Shown: positions 1 to 9,565, numbered from the stretch's first letter. The stretch is DNA of 64,000 nt from Ignavibacteria bacterium (GCA_030835025.1 JAUQWS010000060.1:1-64000); one strand, 5' to 3'. Numbers and translations are program-made. Notes: generated by a model from the letters alone, not told the origin.

Positions 1-303
1 TATCTGAAGATAATAAATCTGATAGTCCATTACGAAATGAAGAACTTTGCCCTGCTCAAGCATCTGATAATATCAACATATCGTTACCTTTACAAACGGG
101 AAAAGCTTTTCAGGCTTGAACAGCTCATCATAGAATTCATAAGGAAACTTCCTGAAATCAAGAATGAACACGATCTTGAATTCATGTTCGGCAAGTTTAC
201 TAAAAAGCTTAGTGTATTAAGCAAAGATAAATATGAAAGAAATGCTTTTGAATATTTTGATTATCTTAAATGGATCAAAAGTAAATCTACAGCAGAAATC
301 TAG
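1..303 (+). CDS. C-terminal part of a helical-repeat protein (5' end outside window)
   Basis: The reading frame is open from base 1 and runs through the ORF-track methionine at 37, so the gene begins before the window and only its last 100 codons or so are seen. The residues are rich in Leu, Ile, Lys and Glu and look entirely alpha-helical. A stretch reading roughly HYE-x10-LI-x3-YRYLYK resembles the C-terminal 'YYE...LIDSYRHF' module of the helical-repeat proteins at 20392 and 56361. That points to a distant TPR-like relative, but the similarity is weak. The stop codon overlaps the stop of the convergent GH97 gene by four bases (CTAG). Function is unknown. Confidence 0.6.
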   Translation, partial: YLKIINLIVHYEMKNFALLKHLIISTYRYLYKREKLFRLEQLIIEFIRKLPEIKNEHDLEFMFGKFTKKLSVLSKDKYERNAFEYFDYLKWIKSKSTAEI

Positions 304-2306
304 TTTCTCACAAACACTATACCAAGGCCGCCTCCTTTAGCGAGCCGGAAAGTCCTTGAATCGGAAGAAGTGACTTTTTCACTTGTGATTTTTACATTTC
401 CGGGGTTCGAATCCGCATCCGGAGCATCTGTGTAGTATTCTGCTTTAAAATTGCCGGGGCCAAGAAAACCCAGATCTATCTCAACTTCCCGTGCATTCCA
501 GTCGGTCAATGCACCAACAAACCATTTATTGCCGTTTTTACGCGCAATAACAGCATAATCACCTATTTCGCCACCCAATACTATTGTCGAATCCCATGTT
601 GCCGGAACCTGTTTAATAAAGCTGAACTCAGGAAGTTTCTCGTATATCTTAGGTGATTCACACAGTGAAACAATGCCCGATTCGAACACTACAAGCATTG
701 CCATCTGACTTGCCCGGGTACCCTTTGTCATTGGAAGTTTCCACCTTCCAATATAGGCTTCCTCGGTTGAGTTTGTCATAGAACCGGGGGTATAATCCAT
801 TGGACCTGCAACCATTCTGGTAAAAGGTAAAGTCACATAATAATCAGGATTCGGAAGACCGGTTATCCATCTTGCATACTCATTACCCAAAACCCCTTCG
901 TAAGAAAGAATATTGGGATACGTCCTGCTTAACCCGTCCGGCTTATAGGCACCATGGAAAGTAACGAACATTTTTCTCTTGGCGCAGGCTTCGGCCGTTC
1001 GTTTGTAAAAATCCGTCATATACTGATCATCTCTATCCATAAAATCAACTTTAATTCCTTTAATCCCAAGGCTTTCATAATAATTTAATGCTTCTTCAAA
1101 CTGGCGTTCTAGCTCAAACCAAACTACCCACAATATAAGCCCTACTCCTTTTTGTTTCGCATATGCAGCAATCATAGGAAGGTCAAGCTCCGGGAGCGAT
1201 TTAGTAATATCGTGAATCAAGTCTTCTCTTATTTCCATAAACCAGCCATACCATCCTCCGTCAAGAGTAACGTATTCTATTCCGTTAGCCGAAGCAAAAT
1301 CTATATAATATTTCACTGTATTATTGGCCAGTATCTGGTAACCGAATGAAGGGTCAAAACCCCGTTCTTCTGCCCACCAGCTCCACGTTGATCTTCCCGG
1401 TTTAATCCAGTCATCGGGTCTCTGTAACTTTGTAGGTTGGTTCAGATTCAAAAGCAATGTTGATTCAATCAGCACTCCCGGCCTGTTACCAATAATGAAT
1501 ACACGCCAGGGTGTTACTGCGGGTGTTTTTCCTTTAACCGAGATGTTGTTGTCGGCTAAATCGGGTGAAAGTTTGCTTTTCAAAGTGAATCCTTTTTCCT
1601 TTACAAGGTACATTCCTGCATAATCAACAATTGCTGCTTCAGTCAAACACAGAAAACTTTCCTTGCTCACTTTCATTGTAAGAGGAAGTGTAATATACGG
1701 GAAGAAACTTGTTGAATCTCCGGGCGAATTATCAATATTGCTCAGATTGTACTTTCTGTATTCACCTTCATAACTGTGCTTGAATCGGTCTTTCTTCATT
1801 GCCCAACAGGTGTAATCTCCGGCAAAATTGAAATATGATTCTTCAGTGGAAAGCACAAACTCGCTGAAACCGTCTTGAAGGGGAATACCATAGCGGAAAG
1901 CTGCCCCATCATCGTATGCTCTGAAATAAATATCAATCTTTCTTCCGCTGCCGTTAGTTTCACCAAGGGTGATCTTTGTTTCATTGCAGTAATTACGCGA
2001 ATATCTTGATTTCCCCGATATTATCGGGAAGGTTTCATCTATTGAGTTTCTTTCTATTGACAGGACTTTAAATCCGCTTGAGAGCATTCCGCTACTCTTG
2101 AAATTCAGTCCAAGCTTTGACCAGTTCAACATGTCATTGTTTTCGAACGAAACCCGGTAATAGGGTGTTCCGTAATTATCCAGCTTGAAGCTTATTGTAA
2201 TATTTCCTGATGGTGAAGTTGTTTCTATATCTGCTGAAAATACATAAGAATTAATAAGAAAGAGCTGAAATATCAGCAGTGCGCAAAATGTGAATTTTCT
2301 GTTCAT
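300..2306 (-). CDS. Glycoside hydrolase family 97 (alpha-glucosidase/alpha-galactosidase type), secreted
   Basis: GH97 enzymes are Ca2+-dependent exo-glycosidases, mostly from Bacteroidota, that remove alpha-linked glucose or galactose from oligosaccharides. The N-terminal beta-domain after the signal peptide, the TIM barrel with 'WWAEERGF', 'TLDGGWYGWF' and 'KVDFMDRDDQ', the 'YEGVLGNEYARW' segment and the C-terminal beta-domain follow the family order and usual length of about 670 residues. I start it at the ATG at 2306, not the track start at 2366, because MNRKFTFCALLIFQLFL is a clear signal peptide. No Shine-Dalgarno is visible. The retaining or inverting class was not settled from sequence. 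It stands alone, with no SusC/D pair nearby, and is divergent from mtaB. Confidence 0.9.
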   Translation of the reverse strand: MNRKFTFCALLIFQLFLINSYVFSADIETTSPSGNITISFKLDNYGTPYYRVSFENNDMLNWSKLGLNFKSSGMLSSGFKVLSIERNSIDETFPIISGKSRYSRNYCNETKITLGETNGSGRKIDIYFRAYDDGAAFRYGIPLQDGFSEFVLSTEESYFNFAGDYTCWAMKKDRFKHSYEGEYRKYNLSNIDNSPGDSTSFFPYITLPLTMKVSKESFLCLTEAAIVDYAGMYLVKEKGFTLKSKLSPDLADNNISVKGKTPAVTPWRVFIIGNRPGVLIESTLLLNLNQPTKLQRPDDWIKPGRSTWSWWAEERGFDPSFGYQILANNTVKYYIDFASANGIEYVTLDGGWYGWFMEIREDLIHDITKSLPELDLPMIAAYAKQKGVGLILWVVWFELERQFEEALNYYESLGIKGIKVDFMDRDDQYMTDFYKRTAEACAKRKMFVTFHGAYKPDGLSRTYPNILSYEGVLGNEYARWITGLPNPDYYVTLPFTRMVAGPMDYTPGSMTNSTEEAYIGRWKLPMTKGTRASQMAMLVVFESGIVSLCESPKIYEKLPEFSFIKQVPATWDSTIVLGGEIGDYAVIARKNGNKWFVGALTDWNAREVEIDLGFLGPGNFKAEYYTDAPDADSNPGNVKITSEKVTSSDSRTFRLAKGGGLGIVFVRN

Positions 2307-2416
2307 ATTGTTACAATTTGAGAAATCTGATTTTAAAATACAGTGTATTTTGAAATTAAGGGGCAAATTCTTTACTTACTACTGTATTTTCGTTAGGTTA
2401 GCATTTAAAATTTCCT

Positions 2417-2424
2417 TAATTTTG
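2417..2424 (+). promoter_or_regulatory. Candidate promoter -7 box for mtaB-sixA
   Basis: TAATTTTG fits the Bacteroidota TAnnTTTG consensus and lies about 50 bases before the mtaB ATG. No good -33 box is seen at the expected distance, so support is partial. Confidence 0.35.
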
Positions 2425-2472
2425 TAGTCCTTTGTTGTTAATTTCGTCATTCTTTCTGAATCATCAGGCAAA

Positions 2473-3777
2473 ATGCATAAATCTGTTTCATTACATACAC
2501 TAGGCTGCAAGCTGAATTACTCCGAGACCTCGACGCTTGCCTCAAGGTTCTCAGCAGGCGGTTTTGAGCTCAGGGAGTTCGGTGAGCGTTCAGATATATT
2601 TGTGCTCAACACATGTTCTGTAACAGATAATGCTGATAAGGAGTGCCGTCAGATAATCCGAAGCGTGCTCAATTCAAATCCGGATACATACATAATAGTT
2701 ACCGGGTGTTATGCCCAGCTTCAGCCGGACGAAATATCTGCGATTCACGGAGTTGATCTGATACTTGGTTCAAACGAGAAGTTTAAGCTCTTTGATTATG
2801 CAGAGAATTTCGAGAAAAAGGATCTCTCTTGTGTATTCACGTCACCCATTAATGAAATAACAGAATTTGATTATGCTTATTCCTCGGATGTTGAATCCCG
2901 TACGCGTGCTTTTTTGAAAATCCAGGATGGCTGCGATTATAACTGCTCTTTCTGCACAATTCCTATGGCAAGAGGCGGCTCAAGGAGTCTTGAATTGAGT
3001 AAGGTGATAGATAATGCAAAGAAGCTGCTAGACCTTGGCTATAAGGAAATGGTATTAACCGGAGTTAATACCGGTGATTATATGTATAAATTAGGAACTG
3101 ATAAATTCAAATTGATCGATGTACTAAATGAACTGGATAAGCTGGATATTCCGAGAATAAGAATAAGTTCAATAGAACCAAATCTTCTGACCGATGACAT
3201 CATCCAGCTCGTGAGCTCTTCGGAAAAATTCTGTAAACATTTTCATATTCCGCTTCAAAGCGGGGATGTGGAAATCCTGAAGCTTATGCGGAGGCGGTAC
3301 AACAGAGATCAATATGAAGAGCTTATACACAAACTGAATTCTGCAATTCCGAAATTGGGCATTGGTGTTGATGTAATTGTCGGGTTTCCGGGTGAAACTG
3401 AAGAGAGATTTGAAAATACGTTCATGTTCCTGGAATTACTGCCGGTCAGTTATCTGCATGTATTCAGTTATTCTGAAAGAAGAAATACACATGCCATTAC
3501 TCTGCCGGGAAGAGTAGATACTTCCGAAAGAAAAAAAAGGAGCAGAATACTAAGGGAGCTTTCCAACAAAAAGAAACTTCAGTTCTATTCAAAGAATCAT
3601 GGTAATTCTCATAACGTACTTTTTGAAACTATAAAGGATGATGATCACATTTACGGATTTACTGAAAATTATATAAAAGTCAGGGTTCCCGCAAGACCTG
3701 AACTTGAGAACACAATCGTTCCGTTTACAATTACAAGGACAGAGTCATACAATTATGCCGAGGGCGAGGCTGGCTGA
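2473..3777 (+). CDS. mtaB: tRNA t6A37 methylthiotransferase MtaB
   Basis: MtaB is a radical-SAM enzyme that converts N6-threonylcarbamoyladenosine at tRNA position 37 to its 2-methylthio form. The N-terminal methylthiotransferase domain has cysteines near residues 12, 48 and 79 ('TLGCKLNYSE', 'NTCSVT', 'VTGCYAQ') for the auxiliary 4Fe-4S cluster. The radical-SAM motif is C154xxxC158xxC161 in 'GCDYNCSFCTIP'. The 'HIPLQSG' and 'VIVGFPGET' motifs and a short C-terminal TRAM-like region follow. 'GCKLN' at the first cysteine favours MtaB over MiaB. Length (434) is normal. Its TGA overlaps the sixA ATG (TGATG), indicating translational coupling. Confidence 0.93.
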   Translation: MHKSVSLHTLGCKLNYSETSTLASRFSAGGFELREFGERSDIFVLNTCSVTDNADKECRQIIRSVLNSNPDTYIIVTGCYAQLQPDEISAIHGVDLILGSNEKFKLFDYAENFEKKDLSCVFTSPINEITEFDYAYSSDVESRTRAFLKIQDGCDYNCSFCTIPMARGGSRSLELSKVIDNAKKLLDLGYKEMVLTGVNTGDYMYKLGTDKFKLIDVLNELDKLDIPRIRISSIEPNLLTDDIIQLVSSSEKFCKHFHIPLQSGDVEILKLMRRRYNRDQYEELIHKLNSAIPKLGIGVDVIVGFPGETEERFENTFMFLELLPVSYLHVFSYSERRNTHAITLPGRVDTSERKKRSRILRELSNKKKLQFYSKNHGNSHNVLFETIKDDDHIYGFTENYIKVRVPARPELENTIVPFTITRTESYNYAEGEAG

Positions 3778-4295
3778 TGGATATTTATATTGTCAGGCAC
3801 GGAGTGGCTGCAGATCTTGACCATGACATGGCTGAAGAGAGCTATCGCTATTTGACAGTACACGGCAGGAATCACTGCAAGATCGTTGCTCAGCGTCTTA
3901 AAGACCTTAAAGTAAAATTCGACGTTATGATATCCAGCCCGCTTGTAAGAGCAATACAGACCGCAGAGGTTTTTGCATCAGTTTTGAAATTTGACAATGA
4001 AATAAAAACAGCCATAGAACTTATTGGCGGAAGTTCGTACAGCCGTTTTTTGCAGCTTCTGAAAAGAAATTCTCACCATAAGAGCATAGGTATATTTGCA
4101 CACGCGCCTGATGTAAACACGTTTGCCCTAAGCCTGATAAAAAGTCAAAATCTTAAAGACCTGCAGCTGAATTTCAAGAATTCAAGTGTGTGCAAGATAA
4201 AGTTCGACCCTGCGACGGAAAACGGAAGCTTCGAATGGTTCCTTAACTCAGAGAACATGAAGCTTACTGAATTTCCCGGCAACTCAAAAATATAA
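3777..4295 (+). CDS. sixA: Phosphohistidine phosphatase SixA family
   Basis: A histidine phosphatase-fold protein that in known members removes phosphate from phosphohistidine on signalling or PTS proteins. The catalytic RHG is at residues 7-9, 'SSPLVRAIQTAE' near 53-64 carries the second arginine, and the distal catalytic histidine is H109 in 'GIFAHAPD'. At 172 residues it has the compact SixA size without cofactor-dependent mutase insertions. It overlaps mtaB by one base and so is probably co-transcribed. The true substrate here is unknown; no PTS or phosphorelay gene is adjacent. Confidence 0.85.
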   Translation: MDIYIVRHGVAADLDHDMAEESYRYLTVHGRNHCKIVAQRLKDLKVKFDVMISSPLVRAIQTAEVFASVLKFDNEIKTAIELIGGSSYSRFLQLLKRNSHHKSIGIFAHAPDVNTFALSLIKSQNLKDLQLNFKNSSVCKIKFDPATENGSFEWFLNSENMKLTEFPGNSKI

Positions 4296-4351
4296 GAAGT
4301 AATTAGTAACGGAAGTACGAATAAAGCTTGACAACCTCCCTTATCAGACTA

Positions 4352-5356
4352 TTATAGATCTTTCACGGGTGCAGGTATAAACGAACTTATGAACATCCAG
4401 ATTGCAAATAGCCCGAGCAGTTTTCTCACAATCCCAAGTTCTTGCGGATCGTAAAAAGGCGGATGATCGATCTTGATCACAAAAAATATGAGCAGCAGCC
4501 AAACGCCCCACATAATAGAACCATAATCCTGATAATTTGCCAATTCAAAATAGTTAAGGACCCCAATAATTGTCATTACAAAAAGCAAAACGAAAAAGAT
4601 TCTCGCAATTATCCTGTGTTTTGAACCGAGGAGTGCATACGTAATATGACCACCATCAAGCTGCCCCACGGGCATCAGGTTTAAAGAAGTAACAAACAGA
4701 CCGAACCAACCAGCACACAAATACGGATAATGATAAATCTCGTTCATTGGAGGCAAAAAACCATTTACGGGAATCGGTATAATCTTCTTCAGTAAAAAGT
4801 ATAACAAGGTATCCGAAAAGGTCAATCCGCCGGCCGGAATTCCGGTCAATGCGTATTCAGGGTGAATGGAATAAAGATAGTCAATTGGGGGCAGATTCAT
4901 AAGTCCATACACAAGAGTACCTGCTGCAATTACATACCCGGCGATAGGGCCGGAAATACCGATATCAAAAAGAGCTTTCCTTGATTTAATATGGTCCTTA
5001 ATTCTTATCACCGCACCCATTGTTCCGAAATTACCCTCAACAAAGGGGAAAGGAATATAGAAAGGTAGTGTAACTTTTATCTTGTGATATCTTGCCGCAA
5101 AGTAATGTCCAAACTCGTGGAATGTCAGAAATAAAAGTATTAAGAACGAATAAGTCAGCCCGATTGAAAAATTCCCCAGATCATACGGGTCTTTCCCAAC
5201 CCAAAAAACACCGGCAAGTGTAGTTGTAACCACACTTGCACCAAACAAAACAATGTTTACCCAAATACCAAGCGGTTTTTTCTTCCCGGAAAGCTCACTG
5301 CTAAAAAGTGTTTCTTGTTGAGACTGGCTGCTGATATTTTGAATTTCTTCTGCCAA
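4352..5356 (-). CDS. Site-2 protease family (M50) membrane metalloprotease
   Basis: An intramembrane zinc metalloprotease of the M50 family. Motifs seen are HEFGH at residues 80-84 and 'LDGGH' at 233-237, the two metal-binding elements, embedded in about six hydrophobic segments. The 'NLMPVGQLDGGH' context is typical. There is no PDZ domain, so it is a short S2P/FtsH-protease-like form, not RseP. The first codon is TTG (5354-5356) with no in-frame ATG before the first membrane segment, so the start is less certain than usual. The N-terminal 30 residues are polar and probably cytosolic. It stands alone; the substrate is unknown. Confidence 0.85.
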   Translation of the reverse strand: MAEEIQNISSQSQQETLFSSELSGKKKPLGIWVNIVLFGASVVTTTLAGVFWVGKDPYDLGNFSIGLTYSFLILLFLTFHEFGHYFAARYHKIKVTLPFYIPFPFVEGNFGTMGAVIRIKDHIKSRKALFDIGISGPIAGYVIAAGTLVYGLMNLPPIDYLYSIHPEYALTGIPAGGLTFSDTLLYFLLKKIIPIPVNGFLPPMNEIYHYPYLCAGWFGLFVTSLNLMPVGQLDGGHITYALLGSKHRIIARIFFVLLFVMTIIGVLNYFELANYQDYGSIMWGVWLLLIFFVIKIDHPPFYDPQELGIVRKLLGLFAIWMFISSFIPAPVKDL

Positions 5357-5375
5357 ATTTCTATATGGTTTAATA

Positions 5376-5383
5376 CAAAGTTA
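5376..5383 (-). promoter_or_regulatory. Candidate -7 box for the site-2 protease gene
   Basis: On the minus strand this reads TAACTTTG, matching TAnnTTTG, about 20 bases before the TTG start. No clear -33 element was found. Confidence 0.3.
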
Positions 5384-5602
5384 ACGGAGTACCCGTTATT
5401 AAAAAGGAAATAATTATTCATGGCGGGATTCCAATTCGTGAATAGGTTCGCATATCTGCTTTTTGCTTAATAACCCAAACCGAATATGATATCCTTATCA
5501 TTCTGTGCAAGAATACACAGAGATATATTATTGAATTTAATAAATCAAAACTTAGTGCTAATTTAGCATTATCTGTTAACAATTATAATAACAATACTTT
5601 AG

Positions 5603-6019
5603 ATGAAAGAAAGAACACTCGCTATTTTGAAACCGGATTGCCTGGAAAAAAGGGTCCAGGGCAAAGTGATACAGCACATAATTGATGCGGGATTCGGGAT
5701 TAAGGGCATGAGGCTGCTGAGTTTAAGCGAAGATTCAGCAAAAAAATTCTACGCAGTTCATAAGGAAAGACCGTTCTATGTTGAACTTGTTGCGTATATG
5801 ACTTCAGGACCGGTGATTCCTCTTTGCCTGGAGAAAGACAATGCCGTTGCTGATTTCAGGAAACTCATCGGGGCTACTAATCCGGCTAATGCAGAAGAAG
5901 GCACTATACGAAAAATGTACGCTGATTCAATTGAGCGAAACATAGTTCATGGTTCAGATTCACCTGAAAATGCAAAGAACGAGATTTCCCATTTCTTCAA
6001 AGATAGTGACTTAGTCTAG
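5603..6019 (+). CDS. ndk: Nucleoside diphosphate kinase
   Basis: Transfers the gamma-phosphate of ATP to nucleoside diphosphates through a phosphohistidine, balancing NTP and dNTP pools in the cytosol. '[10 protein letters not shown]' at the N-terminus and 'RNIVHGSDS' with the catalytic histidine H116 are diagnostic. Length (138) is standard. It is a single gene; the upstream 240 bases are AT-rich and show no clear promoter match. The unusual '[13 protein letters not shown]' stretch where many NDKs have 'PVVAMVLEGENAI' is a normal family variation. Confidence 0.95.
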   Translation: MKERTLAILKPDCLEKRVQGKVIQHIIDAGFGIKGMRLLSLSEDSAKKFYAVHKERPFYVELVAYMTSGPVIPLCLEKDNAVADFRKLIGATNPANAEEGTIRKMYADSIERNIVHGSDSPENAKNEISHFFKDSDLV

Positions 6020-6037
6020 TCATAACTGTTTTTTCGC

Positions 6038-6070
6038 CTCTACGCCTCTTCTATTAGGAGAGGCATAGAG
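6038..6070. other. Stem-loop downstream of ndk
   Basis: CTCTACGCCTCT and AGAGGCATAGAG pair over 12 positions with one mismatch around a 9-base loop. There is no T-run after it on the plus strand, so it is not a classic terminator. It may protect the ndk mRNA 3' end. Confidence 0.4.
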
Positions 6071-6127
6071 AGAGTTACTCCATCCATCCTGACGAGCAGA
6101 TTTCCGTATTAACCGGTTTATTAACTA

Positions 6128-6158
6128 TTGACAAAGTGAACACTTTGCCTTATCTTTG
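6128..6158 (+). promoter_or_regulatory. Promoter of the lrp-glutamine synthetase operon with overlapping palindromic operator
   Basis: TTGACA (6128-6133), 17 bases, then TATCTTTG (6151-6158): a strong match to the Bacteroidota promoter. Between the boxes is a perfect inverted repeat CAAAGTG-AA-CACTTTG (6132-6147), the size of a dimer binding site. Because the first gene encodes an Lrp-type regulator, autoregulation by occluding the promoter is a natural inference. Confidence 0.7.
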
Positions 6159-6230
6159 CAGGTATAGAATAATATATACCTTACTAATTAAGATTTTTTA
6201 TCAATAATTCCTTAATTATTTAGGAGACCA

Positions 6231-6701
6231 TTGGGCCATTCCGTAGACGATACCGATTTTAAGATCCTTGAGCTGCTTCAATCTGATGCCCGGATAAAGC
6301 GAAACGATATTGCCGAAAAGATCGGGCTTTCGCTCCCATCTGTTACAGACAGGATGAACAAGCTTGAAGAAAGCGGAATAATTGAGTCGTACTTCACAAA
6401 GCTTAACCATAAATCCCTCGGGAAAGATATCACTGCATTCATTTTTGTTACCAGCGATTCATCGGCTCATTACAGAGATTTTATTTCACACGCACAGCAG
6501 AATCCTGAAATACTTGAATGCCATTCAGTCACCGGCGACGGCTCTCACATACTTAAAATAAGGACATCAAACACATCATCTCTTGAAAAACTGCTGGCAA
6601 AGATCCAGTCATGGAAGGGCGTCCGTTCAACACGCACTTCTATTGTCCTTTCAACACACAAGGAAACACTTTCAATTGACCTAAAACAACAAAAGAAATG
6701 A
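6231..6701 (+). CDS. Lrp/AsnC family transcriptional regulator
   Basis: DNA-binding regulator with an N-terminal winged helix-turn-helix (about residues 8-55; 'NDIAEKIGLSLPSVTDRM') and a C-terminal RAM/AsnC ligand-binding domain (about 65-145; 'ECHSVTGDGSHILKI'). Length (156) is typical. Translation starts at TTG 6231, chosen because TAGGAG lies four to nine bases upstream and the next methionine is inside the HTH. Its stop overlaps the ATG of the first glutamine synthetase (ATGA), so the three genes form one operon. It probably senses an amino acid, perhaps glutamine, and controls its own operon; that is inference from context. Confidence 0.88.
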   Translation: MGHSVDDTDFKILELLQSDARIKRNDIAEKIGLSLPSVTDRMNKLEESGIIESYFTKLNHKSLGKDITAFIFVTSDSSAHYRDFISHAQQNPEILECHSVTGDGSHILKIRTSNTSSLEKLLAKIQSWKGVRSTRTSIVLSTHKETLSIDLKQQKK

Positions 6702-8080
6702 CTACCAATACAGTTCAGAACATAAACCGCTTAATTAAGGAAAAGAACATCGAAGTTGTTGACCTTAAGTGCATAGACCTGACAGGAAGGCTTCACCACG
6801 TTTCGCTTCCTGTCTTCCCGAACATCATTCAAAACCTCATTAGTGAAGGTGTAGGGTTCGACGGCTCAAGCTACGGTTTCCGCAAAGTCGAAAACAGCGA
6901 TATGATACTTATTCCTGACCTTGAAACAATGTTCATAGATCCTTTCAGAGATACACCAACCCTTAGCTTTTATGCAAACATATATCTTACGGGCGATACA
7001 CGAACACCGTTCTCGCAGGATGGCAGGCATATTGCAAGGCTGGCCGAGGCTCTGGTGAAGAAGTACACAGGGAGCGATACTTCATGGTGGGGTCCCGAAT
7101 TCGAGTTCTACATTTTCTCGAAAGTAAAATACGATACACGCACATCAGCTTCTTATTATGAGATAGATCATGCAGAGGAGTTTTTCGCCAATGCATATCA
7201 CGCGGCAAATCCTTTTGACGTGTATGATGACTTTCGAGATAAAGCCTGTAAGACACTTAAAGAATTCGGGATCAAAGTGAAGTACCACCATCACGAAACC
7301 GGCGAGCGGGGGCAGCAGGAAATCGAAACGTATTTCGAGCCGCTCTTAAAAACCTCTGATAATATCGTTACAGTCAAATATGCATTATTTAATCTTGCCA
7401 AAAAGAATGATATTCACATAACATTCATGCCAAAACCCATGTTCAAGCAGCCCGGCAGCGGTATGCATTTACATACGTTCTTAACCAATAAAGGCAAGAA
7501 CTCATTTTATAAAAAAGGCGAGTATGGTAACATCAACCAAACCGGCAGATACTTCATAGGCGGGCTGCTTAAGAACGGCAGAGTGCTTTCGGCGTTCACT
7601 AATCCCAGCACCAATTCATACAAACGCCTTGTGCCCGGATTTGAAGCTCCCGTTGCTCTAACCTACAGCAAAGGAAACCGCTCCTCTGCGATCAGGATAC
7701 CATCTTACATTTCGAATCCGGAAATGACGCGCTTTGAATACCGGCCGCCGGACTTTACTGCTAATCCCTACCTGTGCCTCTCGGCAGTGCTGATGGCCGG
7801 CATAGACGGTATAATTAACAAGATCGATCCTGTCAAAGAAGGTTTCGGTCCGTTCGATAAGAACATTATTGATCACTCACACGGCGAAACAGTAAACTTT
7901 CTGCCGCGAAATCTTGAAGAATCACTGGATGCTCTGGAGTCAGACAGTCGTTTCCTGGGGCGCGATAATGTTTTTTCTGATGAACTCATAAAACAGTGGA
8001 TAGAGAACAAACACAAAGAGATCAATTCTATCAATACAATGCCTCATCCGTTTGAATATAAAATGTATTTTACATTATAA
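6698..8080 (+). CDS. Glutamine synthetase class I, divergent copy without the adenylylation tyrosine
   Basis: Class I glutamine synthetase fold: beta-grasp N-domain ('GVGFDGSSYGF') and catalytic domain. Family signature residues are present: 'GPEFEFYIF', 'ETGERGQQEIE', 'GSGMHLHTF', '[17 protein letters not shown]' and 'RFEYRPPD'. It should therefore bind metal, glutamate, ammonium and ATP. Where GSI-beta enzymes carry the modifiable tyrosine, this copy reads 'KNIIDHSHG', so adenylylation control is lost or never existed. It is clearly paralogous to the next gene but much diverged. It may be a GS with different regulation, or act on another amine (gamma-glutamyl-amine ligase). It is translationally coupled to the Lrp gene. 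Confidence 0.85.
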   Translation: MTTNTVQNINRLIKEKNIEVVDLKCIDLTGRLHHVSLPVFPNIIQNLISEGVGFDGSSYGFRKVENSDMILIPDLETMFIDPFRDTPTLSFYANIYLTGDTRTPFSQDGRHIARLAEALVKKYTGSDTSWWGPEFEFYIFSKVKYDTRTSASYYEIDHAEEFFANAYHAANPFDVYDDFRDKACKTLKEFGIKVKYHHHETGERGQQEIETYFEPLLKTSDNIVTVKYALFNLAKKNDIHITFMPKPMFKQPGSGMHLHTFLTNKGKNSFYKKGEYGNINQTGRYFIGGLLKNGRVLSAFTNPSTNSYKRLVPGFEAPVALTYSKGNRSSAIRIPSYISNPEMTRFEYRPPDFTANPYLCLSAVLMAGIDGIINKIDPVKEGFGPFDKNIIDHSHGETVNFLPRNLEESLDALESDSRFLGRDNVFSDELIKQWIENKHKEINSINTMPHPFEYKMYFTL

Positions 8081-8104
8081 ATAAATAAGGAGAGAAAAAT
8101 AAAA

Positions 8105-9532
8105 ATGGCAGCAAACTCGGCAGCAGTCAAAAACGTTCTTGCAATGATAAAAAAGCACGACGTGAAAATGATCGACTTCCGTTTCACAGATCTTCCCGGG
8201 CAGTGGCAGCATTTCAGCATTCCTGCCAAACACCTTGATGAAAAAGTTTTTTCAGAAGGGCTTGGATTTGACGGCTCATCAATTAGAGGATGGAAATCAA
8301 TAAATGAATCGGATATGCTTATCTTCCCCGATCCGGGTACAGCCGTTATTGATCCGTTTATGGGTGTGACAAATCTTTCTATGATCTGTGATATCCATAG
8401 TCCGCTTACCGGAGAGCCGTATGACCGCGACCCGAGGTTTATAGCAAAAAAAGCCGAGGATTACCTACGCTCAACAAAAATTGCAGATACTATCTATTGC
8501 GGGCCTGAAGCCGAGTTTTTCATTCTAGACCATGTTGCATATAATGTAAACGAATACAGCAGCTGGTACAAGGTTGATTCACGTGAGGGCTTCTGGAACA
8601 CAGGTTCTGAGCTTGAAGCGAATTTGGGGCACAAGATCCGGATGAAAGAAGGATATTTTCCTGTACCGCCGGCAGATTCAACCAATGATATAAGAAATGC
8701 AATGGTTGAACATTTGATGAATGCCGGAATTGACGTTGAAACACAGCATCATGAAGTGGCAACAGGCGGACAGGCTGAAATAGATTACAGATTCTGCCCG
8801 ATGCGCGAGTGCGCCGATAAACTGATGATGTTTAAATACATTGTGAAGAACACTGCAAGAAGTTTCGGAAAGACCGCAACGTTTATGCCAAAGCCTATCT
8901 TCGGGGATAACGGAAGCGGAATGCATACTCATCAGAGCTTGTGGAAAGGCGGCAAACCGCTTTTTGCAGGTGATGAATATGCGGGCTTGAGCGAAACCGC
9001 TCTCTATTATATCGGCGGATTATTGAAACATGCTCCTTCCCTGCTTGCACTTACAAATCCGACAACAAATTCATACAAACGACTCGTTCCGGGTTATGAG
9101 GCACCGGTGAACCTCGCATACTCCAAAGCCAATCGAAGTGCAGCTATCCGGATACCGATGTATTCTGAAAGCCCCAAGGCAAAGCGTGTTGAGTTCCGCT
9201 GCCCTGATGGTACTGCAAATCCATACCTCGCATTTTCTGCAATGCTTATGGCGGGAATTGACGGCATTAAGAACAAGATCCACCCCGGTGATGCAATGGA
9301 AATGGATATATATCACTTAAGCAGCAAGGAACTTAAGAGGATTCCGCAGGCGCCCGATAATCTTGAATCAGCGCTTGAACATTTGCAGAACGATAATGAA
9401 TATCTGAAAGCCGGCGGCGTTTTCACTGATGAACTGATAGAAACCTGGGTAAACTACAAGATGGAAAATGAAGTCAAGCCGATGGCTCTAAGGCCGCATC
9501 CATATGAATTCCATTTGTATTACGAAGTCTAA
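8105..9532 (+). CDS. glnA: Glutamine synthetase, type I
   Basis: ATP-dependent ligation of ammonium to glutamate, the entry point of nitrogen assimilation; the family forms cytosolic dodecamers. '[12 protein letters not shown]', 'CGPEAEFFI', '[13 protein letters not shown]', '[11 protein letters not shown]' and '[16 protein letters not shown]' are all intact. The region '[18 protein letters not shown]' aligns with the GSI-beta adenylylation loop and keeps the tyrosine. No adenylyltransferase gene is in the window. GGAGAG lies 10 bases before the ATG. It is 24 bases after the first synthetase and is followed by a good terminator, so it closes the operon. Confidence 0.93.
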   Translation: MAANSAAVKNVLAMIKKHDVKMIDFRFTDLPGQWQHFSIPAKHLDEKVFSEGLGFDGSSIRGWKSINESDMLIFPDPGTAVIDPFMGVTNLSMICDIHSPLTGEPYDRDPRFIAKKAEDYLRSTKIADTIYCGPEAEFFILDHVAYNVNEYSSWYKVDSREGFWNTGSELEANLGHKIRMKEGYFPVPPADSTNDIRNAMVEHLMNAGIDVETQHHEVATGGQAEIDYRFCPMRECADKLMMFKYIVKNTARSFGKTATFMPKPIFGDNGSGMHTHQSLWKGGKPLFAGDEYAGLSETALYYIGGLLKHAPSLLALTNPTTNSYKRLVPGYEAPVNLAYSKANRSAAIRIPMYSESPKAKRVEFRCPDGTANPYLAFSAMLMAGIDGIKNKIHPGDAMEMDIYHLSSKELKRIPQAPDNLESALEHLQNDNEYLKAGGVFTDELIETWVNYKMENEVKPMALRPHPYEFHLYYEV

Positions 9533-9565
9533 GAGTAGAAAAGCAAAAAGTAAAAAAGAAGTATT

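Noticed and set aside
5357-5602. Searched for a tRNA or small RNA in this AT-rich gap
   Set aside because: No cloverleaf or strong hairpin was seen; only a candidate -7 box on the minus strand.
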